A stretch of DNA of 64,000 nucleotides from Arthrobacter sp. V1I7 (lineage in GTDB: Bacteria; Actinomycetota; Actinomycetes; Actinomycetales; Micrococcaceae): positions 3,162,001 to 3,226,000 of the forward strand of contig NZ_JAUSYS010000001.1 of assembly GCF_030817015.1 (NCBI RefSeq), written 5' to 3'. The first letter of the stretch is position 1; the number at the start of each line of letters is the position of its first letter. A program made the translations under genes and the position numbers. Below are positions 52,652-63,788 of this stretch, in pieces. The notes below the pieces were generated by a model, which was not told where the DNA came from, ran no database searches, and worked only from the letters and a program-made list of their open reading frames with translations.

Positions 52652-54133
52652 CTAGCCCTCTTCTGTTGGTGCCGGAGTACTGGAGGATGGTGAGGTGGCG
52701 CCGGCGGCCTCGGCCAGCGCGGCGGAGATCGAGTCCGGACGGTTCGCGAGGACCCAGCCTTCATCGTTGCGCTGCTTGGCCAGGGACACGACCAGGGCGC
52801 CGGCCGGCACGTCGCTGCGGATCACGGCCCCGGCGCCGCTGTAGGCACCGTCGCCCACCTGCACCGGGGCCACGAATACCGTGTTGGAGCCGGTGCGGAC
52901 GCCGGAACCGATGACGGTCCGGTGCTTCTTCTCGCCGTCGTAGTTGGCGGTAATGTTGCCGCAGCCGATGTTGGTGTCCTCGCCGATCACGGCGTCCCCG
53001 GCGTAACCGAGGTGGGAGAGCTTGGAGCCGCGGCCGATCGTGACGTTTTTTGTCTCGTAGAAGGCGCCGATCTTGCCGCTCTCGCCCAGCATGGTGCCGG
53101 GCCGCAGGTACGTGAAGGGTCCGACGCTTGCCCTGGCACCGATCGTGGCGCCGGAACCGTGGGTGCGGATCACGGTCGCACCTTCGCCCACCTGGACGTC
53201 GGTCAGGGTGGTGTCGGGACCCACGACGGCGTCCCGCGCTACCGTCGTTGCGCCATGGAGCTGGGTATTGGGCAGCAGGCGGACGTCCTCGTCGAGGGTG
53301 ACAGTGGCGTCGATCCACGTGGTGGCCGGGTCCACGACGGTGACCCCGGCGCGCATCCACGCTTCGACCGTGCGCCGGTTGTGCTCGGCGCCAAGGGTCG
53401 AGAGCTGCACTCGGTCATTGGCGCCTTCGACCTGCCAGCGGTCTTCGGTGACGACGGCGGCCACCCGGCCGCCGGCCGCACGGGCCAGGGCCAGTACGTC
53501 GGTGAGGTACTTCTCGCCCTGGGCGTTGTCCGTGGTGACGTGGGCGAGCGAGCCGCGCAGCACGGCGGCGTCGAAGGCGTAGATGCCGGAGTTGACTTCG
53601 CGGATGCCGCGTTCGGCGTCGGTGGCGTCCTTGTGTTCGCGGATGCCCGTAACGGTTCCGTCCGCGGCCCGGAGGATGCGTCCGTAGCCGGTGGCGTCCT
53701 CCAGCACGGCGGTGAGGACCGTGACGGCATTGTGGCCCGCTTCGTGGGCGGCAACCAGTTCGGCCAGCAACTGCCCGGTGAGAAGGGGTACGTCGCCGTA
53801 GGTGACGACGACAGTGCCGCTGAGCGGCGCGCCGGCGTCGAGCGCATCGAGGGCGGCTTCCACGGCACGGCCGGTGCCCGGCACCTCGTCCTGGTCGACG
53901 ATGAGGGCATCCGGGTCGAGGGCGGCGACATGGGCGGCGACGAGGTCACGCTCGTGCCGGACAACGAGAGCCAGTTCGCGCGGGTGGATGGCGCGGGCCG
54001 CGGCGAGCGCGTGCCCGACGAGTGAGCGTCCGCCGATTTCGTGGAGGATTTTGGGGGTACGGGACTTCATCCGGGTACCGGCACCTGCAGCTAGGACGAT
54101 TACGGCGGCTGGGCCGGAATTCTCGGGGCTCAC
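52652..54133 (-). CDS. glmU: Bifunctional N-acetylglucosamine-1-phosphate uridyltransferase / glucosamine-1-phosphate acetyltransferase
   Basis: About 493 residues. Nucleotidyltransferase half with VIVLAAGAGTRMKSRTPKIL, VTYGDVPLLTG and REVNSGIYAFD, then a left-handed beta-helix with SHLGYAGDAVIGEDTNIGCG and the acetyltransferase region NYDGEKKHRTVIG. It makes UDP-GlcNAc for cell wall. The GTG at 54133 follows AAGGAG; in-frame residues further upstream are not family-like. Five bp separate its stop from the prs start, so the two form an operon. Confidence 0.95.
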   Translation of the reverse strand: MSPENSGPAAVIVLAAGAGTRMKSRTPKILHEIGGRSLVGHALAAARAIHPRELALVVRHERDLVAAHVAALDPDALIVDQDEVPGTGRAVEAALDALDAGAPLSGTVVVTYGDVPLLTGQLLAELVAAHEAGHNAVTVLTAVLEDATGYGRILRAADGTVTGIREHKDATDAERGIREVNSGIYAFDAAVLRGSLAHVTTDNAQGEKYLTDVLALARAAGGRVAAVVTEDRWQVEGANDRVQLSTLGAEHNRRTVEAWMRAGVTVVDPATTWIDATVTLDEDVRLLPNTQLHGATTVARDAVVGPDTTLTDVQVGEGATVIRTHGSGATIGARASVGPFTYLRPGTMLGESGKIGAFYETKNVTIGRGSKLSHLGYAGDAVIGEDTNIGCGNITANYDGEKKHRTVIGSGVRTGSNTVFVAPVQVGDGAYSGAGAVIRSDVPAGALVVSLAKQRNDEGWVLANRPDSISAALAEAAGATSPSSSTPAPTEEG

Positions 54134-54344
54134 GTACGGGCTCTCCTTGCTCAGTGGCTTAGCTTCTGCCGCTGTTCGGTGGATTTGCTTGCCCCGCGGC
54201 CGAGGCCCGGTGGTGCACCTCGGTTGCCGGATCCGCGCGGCTGGTCCGGACCGGAATCCGGTCACGGCGTCAGGTTCATCCTACTGGACCAACGCCTGAC
54301 CCCGCCCGTCGGGGGCTGTTCCAGGCCCCGCTGACGCGCGGCAG

Positions 54345-54416
54345 TTCCGCCCATAGGATTCGAACCTATACTCCACGGCTCCAAAGGCCGGGGTGCTGCC
54401 ATTACACCAGGGCGGA
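54345..54416 (-). tRNA. tRNA-Gln (UUG anticodon)
   Basis: 72 nt on the minus strand. The 7-bp acceptor stem TCCGCCC/GGGCGGA, the D arm TGGTGTAATGGCA, the anticodon loop CTTTGGA (anticodon TTG) and the T arm with GGTTCGAATCC are complete. No CCA is encoded. It lies between glmU and the ABC-F gene. Confidence 0.93.
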
Positions 54417-54512
54417 CCATGCCGGGGGCGCGAAGCCCCGCTGGCACGAGAACCAATTCTGCCATGAAGGTTGAGCCTCGTGCGACTCAGCCGCCGCGGC
54501 GCCTCGGGAGCC

Positions 54513-56342
<1,830 letters not shown>

Positions 56343-56404
56343 TGGGAACTGCTTTCCTAGATGAATGGTCGAGCTGAAGAGCGCCGTCGAAAGGGCCGAA
56401 GCTT

Positions 56405-57367
56405 CTAAAGGAGCGTATCGGAGATGATGCGTGCCCCGTGCACCGGCCCGTGCACGGGGATGGCTTCGAGGCCGTGGTGGCGCAGGTCTTCGGCCAGTCC
56501 GGCGGCGGCCCCCGGGCTGTGTGCCAGGAAGGCCACGGTGGGCCCGGACCCCGAAACGATTCCCGCGATGGCGCCACACGATTCGCCGAGCCCCAGGGTG
56601 TCGCGGAGCTGCGGCGCCAGTTCGATCGAGGCCCGCTGGAGGTCATTGACCAGGACCCGGCTCAGTGCGTCCGTGTCTCCCCCGCGCAGCGCCTTGAGGA
56701 TCCCGGGGTCCACGGAGCTGGGTTCCTCGACAAAGATTCCTTCCGCCGTCCGCAGCCGGTCCAGGGTCCGGTAGACCTCCGGTGTGGGCAGGCCGAAGTC
56801 GGCGGTGACGAGCACCCAGTCCGTCTGGGCCTTGACGAGCGCCGGGGAGAGGTCATCACCCAGGCCGAGTCCGACGGCGGTGCCACCGAGCAGGGAAAAC
56901 GGCACGTCGGCGCCGAGTTCCGCGGCCAGGTGCGCCAGCTCCTCGCGGGAGAGCCCGCTGTTCCACAGCGCGTCGCAGGCAAGCAGGGTGGCGGCGGCAT
57001 CGGCTGAGCCCCCGCCCATGCCGCCCGCCACGGGGACCCGCTTTGTGATTTCGAGGTGGACCCCGGTGGAGTGCTCCGAAACGTCGGTCATGATGGCGGC
57101 GGCTTTGAAGGCCAGATTGCGCTTGTCCAGGGGGATGTCGACGACGTCGAGGTCCACCGTGCTCGCCGGGCTGAGACTCACCGTAATTTCGCCGGTGTCC
57201 GTGGTGGTGGCGGCGACCTCCTCGTAGAGGGAGACCGCGAGATAGACGCTGGCGACGGAGTGATAGCCGTCAGCCCGGAGGGGGCCGACGTCGAGTGAGA
57301 CGTTTACTTTGCCGGGAGCCTTGACCCGGACGGTCCTCGCGGCAAAGCGCCCTCTCACTGCGTTCAT
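56405..57367 (-). CDS. ispE: 4-diphosphocytidyl-2-C-methyl-D-erythritol kinase
   Basis: 320 residues of the GHMP kinase family: KAPGKVNVSLDVGPLRADGY at the N-terminus, ATP loop RVPVAGGMGGGSADAAATLL and VSGSGPTVAFLA near the C-terminus. It acts in the non-mevalonate isoprenoid pathway. A promoter ending 6 nt before the ATG suggests a leaderless mRNA. Confidence 0.95.
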   Translation of the reverse strand: MNAVRGRFAARTVRVKAPGKVNVSLDVGPLRADGYHSVASVYLAVSLYEEVAATTTDTGEITVSLSPASTVDLDVVDIPLDKRNLAFKAAAIMTDVSEHSTGVHLEITKRVPVAGGMGGGSADAAATLLACDALWNSGLSREELAHLAAELGADVPFSLLGGTAVGLGLGDDLSPALVKAQTDWVLVTADFGLPTPEVYRTLDRLRTAEGIFVEEPSSVDPGILKALRGGDTDALSRVLVNDLQRASIELAPQLRDTLGLGESCGAIAGIVSGSGPTVAFLAHSPGAAAGLAEDLRHHGLEAIPVHGPVHGARIISDTLL

Positions 57368-57373
57368 GGCTCC

Positions 57374-57402
57374 ACGCTATGGCATGGCAGTGCCATGCTC
57401 AA
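57374..57402 (-). promoter_or_regulatory. Leaderless promoter of ispE
   Basis: Minus strand: -35 TTGAGC (57397-57402), 17-bp spacer, -10 TAGCGT (57374-57379), then 6 nt to the ATG at 57367. Confidence 0.6.
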
Positions 57403-57459
57403 AGCCTTGCCCGCGGACGGCGCCCGGGCAATGATGCTGCCGCGTGTCAGGTACGGTGT

Positions 57460-58407
57460 TCAGGCCTCGGGCCGGGCGTGCGCTTCGGCTATCCGCGAAA
57501 ACGCCGCAATGTCGATCACTTCGCCGCGGGCGGTGGGGTCCACGCCGGCGGCCCGCAGGCACCGCTCGGCTTCGGCGGCACTCCCGGCCCAGCCTGCCAG
57601 CGCCGCGCGCAGGGTCTTGCGGCGTTGGGCGAAGGCTGCGTCGATCACGGCGAAGACCTGTTCCCGGGTCGCGGTGGTGACCGGTGGCTCCCGGCGGGTG
57701 AAGGCGACGAGGCCGGAGTGGATTTTGGGCGCCGGCCAGAAGACGTTCATCCCGATCACGCCGGCCTTGCGCATGCTGCTGTACCAGGCGGCCTTGACCG
57801 ACGGGACACCGTAAGTCTTGGACCCGGGGCCGGCCGCGAGCCGGTCGGCAACCTCGTCCTGGACCATGACCAGTCCGTGCCGGAGGCTGGGGAAGTGCTG
57901 CAGCAGGTGCAGCACCACAGGAACGGCAACGTTGTAGGGAAGGTTGGCCACGAGCGCGGTCGGTTGCGCGGGTAGTTGCGTGACCTTCATGGCGTCGGCG
58001 AGGACAAGGTGGAAGCTGTCCGCGGCTTGCGGGCGCCACTGGGCTACGGTGGCGGGAAGCTTAGCCGCGAGGACCGGGTCGATTTCGACGGCGACGACGG
58101 ACTGCGCGGCGTCGAGCAGGCCGAGGGTCAGTGATCCCAGCCCGGGACCCACTTCCAGCACGGTCTCGTCGGGGTGGATGTCGGCGGCGGCGACGATCCG
58201 GCGGATGGTGTTGCCGTCGATGACAAAGTTCTGGCCCAGCGTCTTGGTCGGCCGGACCCCGATTTCCTCGGCCAGCCGGCGGATGTCGGAGGCGCCCATC
58301 AGGGGTGCGGGCGCGGTTCCGGGCGCCTTGGCGGGCTCGGTTCCGGGCGCCTTGGCGGCGGCGGTTCCGGGCGCGTTGGCGGACGCGAGGGGGGTCGGTT
58401 CAGTCAC
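57460..58407 (-). CDS. rsmA: 16S rRNA dimethyladenosine transferase RsmA (KsgA)
   Basis: 315 residues. [23 protein letters not shown]-binding [15 protein letters not shown], catalytic [13 protein letters not shown] and the C-terminal [10 protein letters not shown]. It dimethylates two adenines in helix 45 of 16S rRNA. The first ~36 residues are a low-complexity extension of three 8-residue repeats (KAPGTEPA type) encoded by a 24-bp tandem repeat. The GTG start lacks a Shine-Dalgarno and follows TAGGAT by 6 nt. Confidence 0.95.
   Translation of the reverse strand: MTEPTPLASANAPGTAAAKAPGTEPAKAPGTAPAPLMGASDIRRLAEEIGVRPTKTLGQNFVIDGNTIRRIVAAADIHPDETVLEVGPGLGSLTLGLLDAAQSVVAVEIDPVLAAKLPATVAQWRPQAADSFHLVLADAMKVTQLPAQPTALVANLPYNVAVPVVLHLLQHFPSLRHGLVMVQDEVADRLAAGPGSKTYGVPSVKAAWYSSMRKAGVIGMNVFWPAPKIHSGLVAFTRREPPVTTATREQVFAVIDAAFAQRRKTLRAALAGWAGSAAEAERCLRAAGVDPTARGEVIDIAAFSRIAEAHARPEA
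58315..58386. repeat. Three 24-bp tandem repeats at the 5' end of rsmA
   Basis: ggttccgggcg begins at 58315, 58339 and 58363. Being in multiples of three, they encode an Ala/Pro/Gly-rich N-terminal extension ahead of the conserved enzyme. Confidence 0.8.
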
Positions 58408-58413
58408 CTAGGT

Positions 58414-58419
58414 ATCCTA
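58414..58419 (-). promoter_or_regulatory. Leaderless -10 element of rsmA
   Basis: TAGGAT on the minus strand ends 6 nt before the GTG at 58407; the -35 region is weak. Confidence 0.4.
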
Positions 58420-58523
58420 TCCCGTCGGCTCGGACCGGCTGCGCCCGGCAAGGACCCGCTGCGCCGGACGGGAGGCACCCCCGAGCCGGACCGGATCCTC
58501 CGGGCACGATCCTCCGGGCACGA

Positions 58524-58557
58524 CAGAGGCCGGGTCCGGAGTCGGACCCGGCCTCTG
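58524..58557 (-). terminator. Terminator between rpfB and rsmA
   Basis: A perfect 15-bp GC-rich stem (58524-58538 with 58543-58557) and a 4-nt loop, about 70 bp after the rpfB stop and upstream of the rsmA promoter. No clear U tract. Confidence 0.75.
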
Positions 58558-58628
58558 CGGGGGCTGCGGCCGTGGTCAGCCGCCGCGCCCGCCGTCGTTC
58601 ACCAACAACGGAGGGAAGTTCGTCCCGC

Positions 58629-59819
58629 TTAGCGGGCGGCCCAGCCGCAGCCCCAGGGCTGCAGGCCGCGCTGCGCGTAGACACGGTTGGCAATATCGAT
58701 CTGCTGGGCCTTGGTGGCAAGGCTGGCGTTGGGCGCGTACGCGCCGCCGCCGGCGCCGAGCCAGGTCCGGATATCGAACTGCAGGCCGCCGTAGTAGCCG
58801 TTGCCGTTGTTGATCGACCAGTTGCCGGTTGACTCGCACTGGGCGATCTTGTTCCACATGGCTTCGTTCATCATGGCCGGAGCGCCGGCGCCGGTGTTTC
58901 CGGCCTGGGACTTCGGCTTTTCCTTGGTGCCGACCGTGACCTTCTCGGTGACCGGCTGGACGCTGACCGCCTCGGAAACGAGGGTTCGCGACGCTTCGCG
59001 GCCGTCCACCAGGACCAGCTTGAAGCTCTTGTTCAGGGTGCCCGCCACGCCGGCCTGGGTCACGTCCTTCTCACCCTTGAACAGCTCCGCGCTCTGGGTG
59101 CTGACCGTCTGGAACGGCACGGGCTCGGTGGTCTCGGCCGTCTTGCTGACGTCGATGCGGGAAACCTTGATGACCATGTCATTGACGACGGGGGCGTTGC
59201 CGGGCTGGGAGGTCCGGTCGCTGGCTCCGAGCGTGACGCCCGTGTCAGCAAGGAGCTGGGAGACGGTGGCTGCGGTCGTGGTGGTCTGGGCGGCCTTGCC
59301 GTCGGCGACGATGCTCACTGTCTTCGGCGTCGAGATGGTCAGGAAGGAACCGGAAACGGACAGCTGGGCGTCCTTCGGGACGGACACTTCCGAGGCGCTG
59401 GCGACGCCGAGTTCCGTCACAAGGCCCTCAACGGTGGGCGAGGTGGTGTTGATGGTCCGCTCCGCGCCGTCGAGGCTGACCTTTACAGCCTTGGCGAGGT
59501 TGACGTTGATGACCGATCCGTCCTGCACACGGGAATCCGCCGAGGGCGAAACCCTGTCGGATGGCTGCAGTTCAACTTTTGCGCCCTTGACGACCTGGCC
59601 GACGGTGCCGCCGAAGGTCTGCACGGAGCTTACTTTTCCGTCGACGTTAAGCGTCACTGTCTTGTTGTTGCCGACGAAGGCCACGAGGCCGAGCACGAGT
59701 GCCACGAGCACGACTAATTGCGTGCCGACCTTGACGAAGCTGAACTTGCCGTCCGAAGTGAAGAACTTGACCACGATTGCCCGTATCTCTTGGACCATCC
59801 GGGCACGGGGAAAGCGCAC
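58629..59819 (-). CDS. rpfB: Resuscitation-promoting factor RpfB (secreted muralytic enzyme)
   Basis: 396 residues. One membrane anchor/signal segment (VGTQLVVLVALVLGLVAFVG), three DUF348 repeats (TVTLNVDGKVSSVQTFGGTV and two more), a G5 domain (SAELFKGEKDVTQAGVAGTL to VLVDGREASRTLVSE) and a C-terminal Rpf domain with catalytic Glu in WNKIAQCESTGNWSINNGNG and YYGGLQFDIRTW. The enzyme cleaves peptidoglycan and promotes regrowth. GTG at 59819 or ATG at 59798 may be the start; neither has a clear binding site. Confidence 0.94.
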   Translation of the reverse strand: MRFPRARMVQEIRAIVVKFFTSDGKFSFVKVGTQLVVLVALVLGLVAFVGNNKTVTLNVDGKVSSVQTFGGTVGQVVKGAKVELQPSDRVSPSADSRVQDGSVINVNLAKAVKVSLDGAERTINTTSPTVEGLVTELGVASASEVSVPKDAQLSVSGSFLTISTPKTVSIVADGKAAQTTTTAATVSQLLADTGVTLGASDRTSQPGNAPVVNDMVIKVSRIDVSKTAETTEPVPFQTVSTQSAELFKGEKDVTQAGVAGTLNKSFKLVLVDGREASRTLVSEAVSVQPVTEKVTVGTKEKPKSQAGNTGAGAPAMMNEAMWNKIAQCESTGNWSINNGNGYYGGLQFDIRTWLGAGGGAYAPNASLATKAQQIDIANRVYAQRGLQPWGCGWAAR

Positions 59820-60000
59820 AGGTTCAGCCGCCGCGAGCGCCCCAGGGGCAGCTCCGGAACGGGTCCGGCTGTTCGCAGGTAGCTGTGTGCACTGGCACCC
59901 TCACAAACGAGAGCGCGCATGTGGATGATTGGCCACAATGCACGCCCCGCAGGAGTGAAGTTATCCGAAGGCCTTCCCCGACCCCGGCTAATAGTTGACC

Positions 60001-60030
60001 ACTGTAACCGTAGCGTTATAAAGCAGCCAA
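60001..60030 (-). promoter_or_regulatory. Candidate rpfB promoter
   Basis: Minus strand: -35 TTGGCT (60025-60030), 18-bp spacer, -10 TACAGT (60001-60006). This leaves a ~180-nt untranslated leader before rpfB. Confidence 0.4.
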
Positions 60031-60080
60031 GAAATCGTGCATACCGGGTATTCTGCGGGAGAGCTCGGCGAGGGGTCCTG

Positions 60081-60968
60081 TCAGTCCCAGGATCCGTACG
60101 CCCCCACCGTATTTTCGGTGATCTGGGCACACAACTCCGAGAGCTCGCTTCCAGTCAATTCCGCCATGGCCCGCACGGTGTACGGCACCATGTAACTGGC
60201 ATTCGGTCGCCCGCGGTGCGGGTGCGGCGTCAGGAACGGCGCGTCGGTTTCGACGAGGACACGGGATGGTTCCGCGATCGCCAGGGCCTCGCGCAGGTCC
60301 ACCGCGTTCTTAAATGTCACGGTGCCGGCGAAGGACATGTACCAGCCCTCGTCATTGCAGACCCGGGCAAGCGGTTCGCCGCCGGAAAAGCAGTGGAAGA
60401 CCACCCGCTCGGGGGCGCCTTCCTCGCGCAGTACCTGCACCACGTCGTCGTGGGCGTCCCGGTCATGGATCTGCAGTGTCAGCCCGAGGCGCTTGGCGAT
60501 GTCGATATGCCGGCGGAAGGAATAGCGCTGATGGGCCAGCCCGTCGCCCTCCGTGCGGAAGAAGTCGAGGCCGGTCTCCCCGATCGCGCGGATCCGGGGA
60601 TGCGAGGCGAGCGCCTCGATCTCGGCCAGGGCCTCCTCCAACTCGCCCCGCGCGGCGTAGAGCGGGGCGTCATTGGGATGGAGCGCGACGGCGCCCAGCA
60701 GCCGTGCATCCAGCTCGACGGCCCGGACCGTGAACCGGGAGGACTCCAGGTCGCACCCCACCTGCACCGCACCCTGGACGCCGACCGCCTCGGCCGCGTC
60801 CAGGGCGTCCTGAACGCTGACCGTTAAATCGGCGTTGGGAAAGTCCAAATGGGTGTGGTTGTCCAGGACCGGGACCGGAAGGGGGTCCGGCGCGGGCGGG
60901 TATCCTTGCCGGTCAGCACCATCGCTGCCGGCGGCGCGGAAGGGGACCGGAGTCAGGGGATTGCGCAT
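60081..60968 (-). CDS. tatD: TatD family DNase/metal hydrolase
   Basis: 295 residues, TIM-barrel hydrolase: LDNHTHLDFPN (metal His pair), AIGETGLDFFR (Glu), LTLQIHDRDAHDDVV, VVFHCFSGG and VLVETDAPFLTP (Asp). TatD proteins are Mg-dependent 3'-5' exonucleases. No ribosome-binding site precedes the ATG; TAAGCT ends 6 nt upstream, so it may be leaderless. It is upstream of rpfB on the same strand and divergent from moxR. Confidence 0.93.
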   Translation of the reverse strand: MRNPLTPVPFRAAGSDGADRQGYPPAPDPLPVPVLDNHTHLDFPNADLTVSVQDALDAAEAVGVQGAVQVGCDLESSRFTVRAVELDARLLGAVALHPNDAPLYAARGELEEALAEIEALASHPRIRAIGETGLDFFRTEGDGLAHQRYSFRRHIDIAKRLGLTLQIHDRDAHDDVVQVLREEGAPERVVFHCFSGGEPLARVCNDEGWYMSFAGTVTFKNAVDLREALAIAEPSRVLVETDAPFLTPHPHRGRPNASYMVPYTVRAMAELTGSELSELCAQITENTVGAYGSWD

Positions 60969-60974
60969 CAGTCC

Positions 60975-60980
60975 AGCTTA
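60975..60980 (-). promoter_or_regulatory. Leaderless -10 element of tatD
   Basis: TAAGCT on the minus strand, 6 nt before the ATG at 60968; TTCGGC 18 bp further is a possible -35. Confidence 0.4.
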
Positions 60981-61124
60981 ACCGGGACCCCCGGACCGGC
61001 CGAACCTCCGTTTAGCGGGCGGTGGGCTAAATCGCCCCGCGGCCGGTGTCTGGAGATTTACCCGGAACTCTCTGTCAGCCCCGGTGGTTCTGTTAGTACT
61101 CTGTTATGAATAAGGTGAACACCG

Positions 61125-62336
61125 ATGACGAGCCCGGCAACCCGTGCCGATCCGTCCAGGCTGCGCACCAGGGCTGAAAGGCTGCCGATGGACTACCACC
61201 GCACCTCCATACACGAAGTGCTCCCTGAGGATCGGGGCTTCCAGGGCGGCTCCGCTGAGGAGGGGAACGGGGTTGCCCGGCGCCCGGCACGGTTGCCCGC
61301 GGCCCTGGATGCGGAACAGTTCCACGCTGCCAGCGAGCGCATCCTGAAGGCCATCAACACCGTGATCGACGGCAAGGCGGAAGCGGCGAAGCTCGCGTTG
61401 ACCGTGCTCCTGGCGCAGGGGCACCTGCTGCTGGAGGACGTACCCGGAGTCGGCAAGACCCTGTTGGCCAAAACGCTGGCCCGCACCATCGACTGTTCGG
61501 TGAGCCGGATCCAGTTCACCCCGGACCTGCTGCCCTCCGATGTCACCGGCGTCTCCATCTACAACCAGGCGTCCCGGTCCTTCGAGTTCCGGCCGGGGGC
61601 TGTGTTCGCCAACATCGTCATCGGTGACGAAATCAACCGCGCCTCCGCCAAGACCCAGTCGGCGCTGCTGGAGTGCATGGAAGAGCACCAGGTCACGGTG
61701 GACGGCAAGTCCTACACCCTCGATGAGCCCTTTATGGTGGTGGCCACCCAGAATCCCATCGAGATGGAAGGGACCTACCCGCTTCCGGAGGCTCAGCGGG
61801 ACCGTTTCATGGCGCGGATTTCCATGGGCTATCCGGACAAGGACGCCGAAATGGAGATGCTGGAGACCCACCAGGCGACGTCACCGTTGACCCGCGTGAC
61901 GGCGGTGGTGACTGCTGCTGACGTGGCGGCCATGATTGCCACGGTGCAGCAGGTCTACGTCTCGCAATCGATCAAGGAATATACGGTGTCGCTCGGACGG
62001 GCCACCCGGGAAAGCAGCATGCTCCGGCTTGGCGCCAGTCCCCGGTCCATGCTCCAGCTGCTCCGGGCGGCAAAGGCGACGGCGGCCCTGGCGGGACGGG
62101 ACTTTGTGCTGCCGGACGACGTCGTGAACGTTGCGGAAGCGGTCCTGGCGCACCGGATCATCCTGGACCGCAAGGCGGCCAGCACCGGGGAGACGCCGCA
62201 GAGCGTCATCCGGGCCGTGCTCGCAAAGATCCCGGTCACGCCCGAGGTCGGCGGGGCCCCGGTTTCCAGCAACGGCCGGAGCCCCGTTCCTGCCCGGGCG
62301 GCGGCACAGTCCCCCCTCCCGCCGCATCTCAGCTAG
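61125..62336 (+). CDS. MoxR-family AAA+ ATPase
   Basis: 403 residues. Walker A EDVPGVGKTLLAKTLA, Walker B VIGDEINRASAKTQSALLE, sensor ATQNPIEMEGTYPLPEAQRD and GRATRESSMLRLGASPRSM. MoxR ATPases act as chaperones for the adjacent DUF58 and transglutaminase proteins. AAGGTG precedes the ATG at 61125; an ATG at 61188 after GAAAGG is an alternative. First gene of an operon running out of the window. Confidence 0.93.
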   Translation: MTSPATRADPSRLRTRAERLPMDYHRTSIHEVLPEDRGFQGGSAEEGNGVARRPARLPAALDAEQFHAASERILKAINTVIDGKAEAAKLALTVLLAQGHLLLEDVPGVGKTLLAKTLARTIDCSVSRIQFTPDLLPSDVTGVSIYNQASRSFEFRPGAVFANIVIGDEINRASAKTQSALLECMEEHQVTVDGKSYTLDEPFMVVATQNPIEMEGTYPLPEAQRDRFMARISMGYPDKDAEMEMLETHQATSPLTRVTAVVTAADVAAMIATVQQVYVSQSIKEYTVSLGRATRESSMLRLGASPRSMLQLLRAAKATAALAGRDFVLPDDVVNVAEAVLAHRIILDRKAASTGETPQSVIRAVLAKIPVTPEVGGAPVSSNGRSPVPARAAAQSPLPPHLS

Positions 62337-62348
62337 GGTGGTTCCGCC

Positions 62349-63788
62349 GTGGGGTTGATGGACCGCTTTCCCAGAAACATCTTCAGTACGCGCGGCTGGG
62401 GCCTGCTGGGCGCGGGCGCCACCTTCCTGCTCGCGGCCCAGGTGATGGGACGCCGCGACCTGCTGGCGCTGGCCATCTTCCTGGTTGTCCTGCCGCTGCT
62501 CGCGCTGGCCGGAACCCGGGTCCTCAAGCCAAGGTTCCAGGTCTACCGGGAGTTCCACCCCTCCACCGTCGAAACCGCTGCCACCACGACTGTCCTGCTG
62601 GCCGTGGCCCGGACCGGGGCCGGCTCCGGTCAGGCCCTGATGGAAGAAAAACTGCCGGCAAGATTCGGCGAATCGCCCGCGTTCCGCTTCCCGGCGCGTT
62701 CGGCGGCCGGAGGCACCAGCCGCTACGAGTACCATCTGCGGTCCGGGAAACGTGGCCAGTTCCGGATCGGACCGGTCACAGCCGAATTCAGCGACCCGTT
62801 CGGGCTGTCGCTGCACCGACACGCGATCGACGACGGCGACATCCTCACCGTGACACCGGCCGCCGTCGAACTGCCGGTAACGGGCCTGGCAGGAGCCCGC
62901 GGGCACGACGGCGTCACTGCCACCAGGATCCGCGGCAACCCGAGCGATGACGACGTGATGACCCGCGAATACCGCCACGGCGATCCGATGCGGCGCGTGC
63001 ACTGGGCCGCCACGGCACGGCATGGTGAACTCATGGTCCGGCAGGAGGAATCCGTGACCACCCCGGAGGCCACCATCATCCTGGACCAGCGGCTTGCGTC
63101 CTTTCCCCGCCCCGCCCACTCCCACACCGATGTCTCCGGCGTAGCGGACGCGGACGGCCACGAAATCAGCACCAGTGAGGCCTTCGAATGGGCCGTGACG
63201 GCCACCATGTCGATCTGCGCCCACCTCTCCGAGCGCAATTACGCGCTGCGCCTCCTGGACACCGACGGCGAGCCCGCGTTCCTCCATTCCCCCTCGGCCC
63301 CCGAGCCCGAAGCCGAGGAATACATCGGGTCCGCCGGACTGCAATCCGTCGCCGAGAGCCTGGCCGCCATCCATCTCAGCGGGCCCCTGCACGCGCGCCG
63401 CGACACGAAAGCCGCTTCCCGGCGCGGCACTCCGGCCGGGGCGGACTCCGCGCCGCGGCCCTTCGACGACCGGCTCATGGACAAACTGGCCGCGCACCGG
63501 CTGCGGGGACCCGTCCTCGCCATCCTCGGCACTGTTACGCCGCGTGAAGCCCGGGACCTCGCCCCGGCGGCCGGCTTCGGGATAAATGCCTTTGCCCTCG
63601 TCATCACGGAGCAGGCGCAGGAGACCGGCGAAGTCCTCGAAACGTTGCGGCTCGGAGGCTGGCGGGCTACTGCGGTTTCCGCCTCGACGGCATATCCGGC
63701 CGCCTGGTCAGCCTTTGACCAGGACGACGCGGTCACTCCTCCTCCCCGTAGCGCCGACGCGCCGCCCGGTGTGGGGGTCAGGCCATGA
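62349..63788 (+). CDS. DUF58 domain-containing membrane protein
   Basis: 479 residues. Two N-terminal membrane helices (GLLGAGATFLLAAQVMG and LLALAIFLVVLPLLALAG), then the DUF58 (vWA-like) core with DPFGLSLHR, EYRHGDPMRRVHWAATARHG and ELMVRQEES. GTG start 12 bp after moxR; its stop overlaps the next start (ATGA). Confidence 0.92.
   Translation: MGLMDRFPRNIFSTRGWGLLGAGATFLLAAQVMGRRDLLALAIFLVVLPLLALAGTRVLKPRFQVYREFHPSTVETAATTTVLLAVARTGAGSGQALMEEKLPARFGESPAFRFPARSAAGGTSRYEYHLRSGKRGQFRIGPVTAEFSDPFGLSLHRHAIDDGDILTVTPAAVELPVTGLAGARGHDGVTATRIRGNPSDDDVMTREYRHGDPMRRVHWAATARHGELMVRQEESVTTPEATIILDQRLASFPRPAHSHTDVSGVADADGHEISTSEAFEWAVTATMSICAHLSERNYALRLLDTDGEPAFLHSPSAPEPEAEEYIGSAGLQSVAESLAAIHLSGPLHARRDTKAASRRGTPAGADSAPRPFDDRLMDKLAAHRLRGPVLAILGTVTPREARDLAPAAGFGINAFALVITEQAQETGEVLETLRLGGWRATAVSASTAYPAAWSAFDQDDAVTPPPRSADAPPGVGVRP

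Noticed and set aside
59820..60080. ydaO (cyclic di-AMP) riboswitch call upstream of rpfB
   Set aside because: I could not find the conserved core bases by eye, so it is not listed as a feature, only as something to test.
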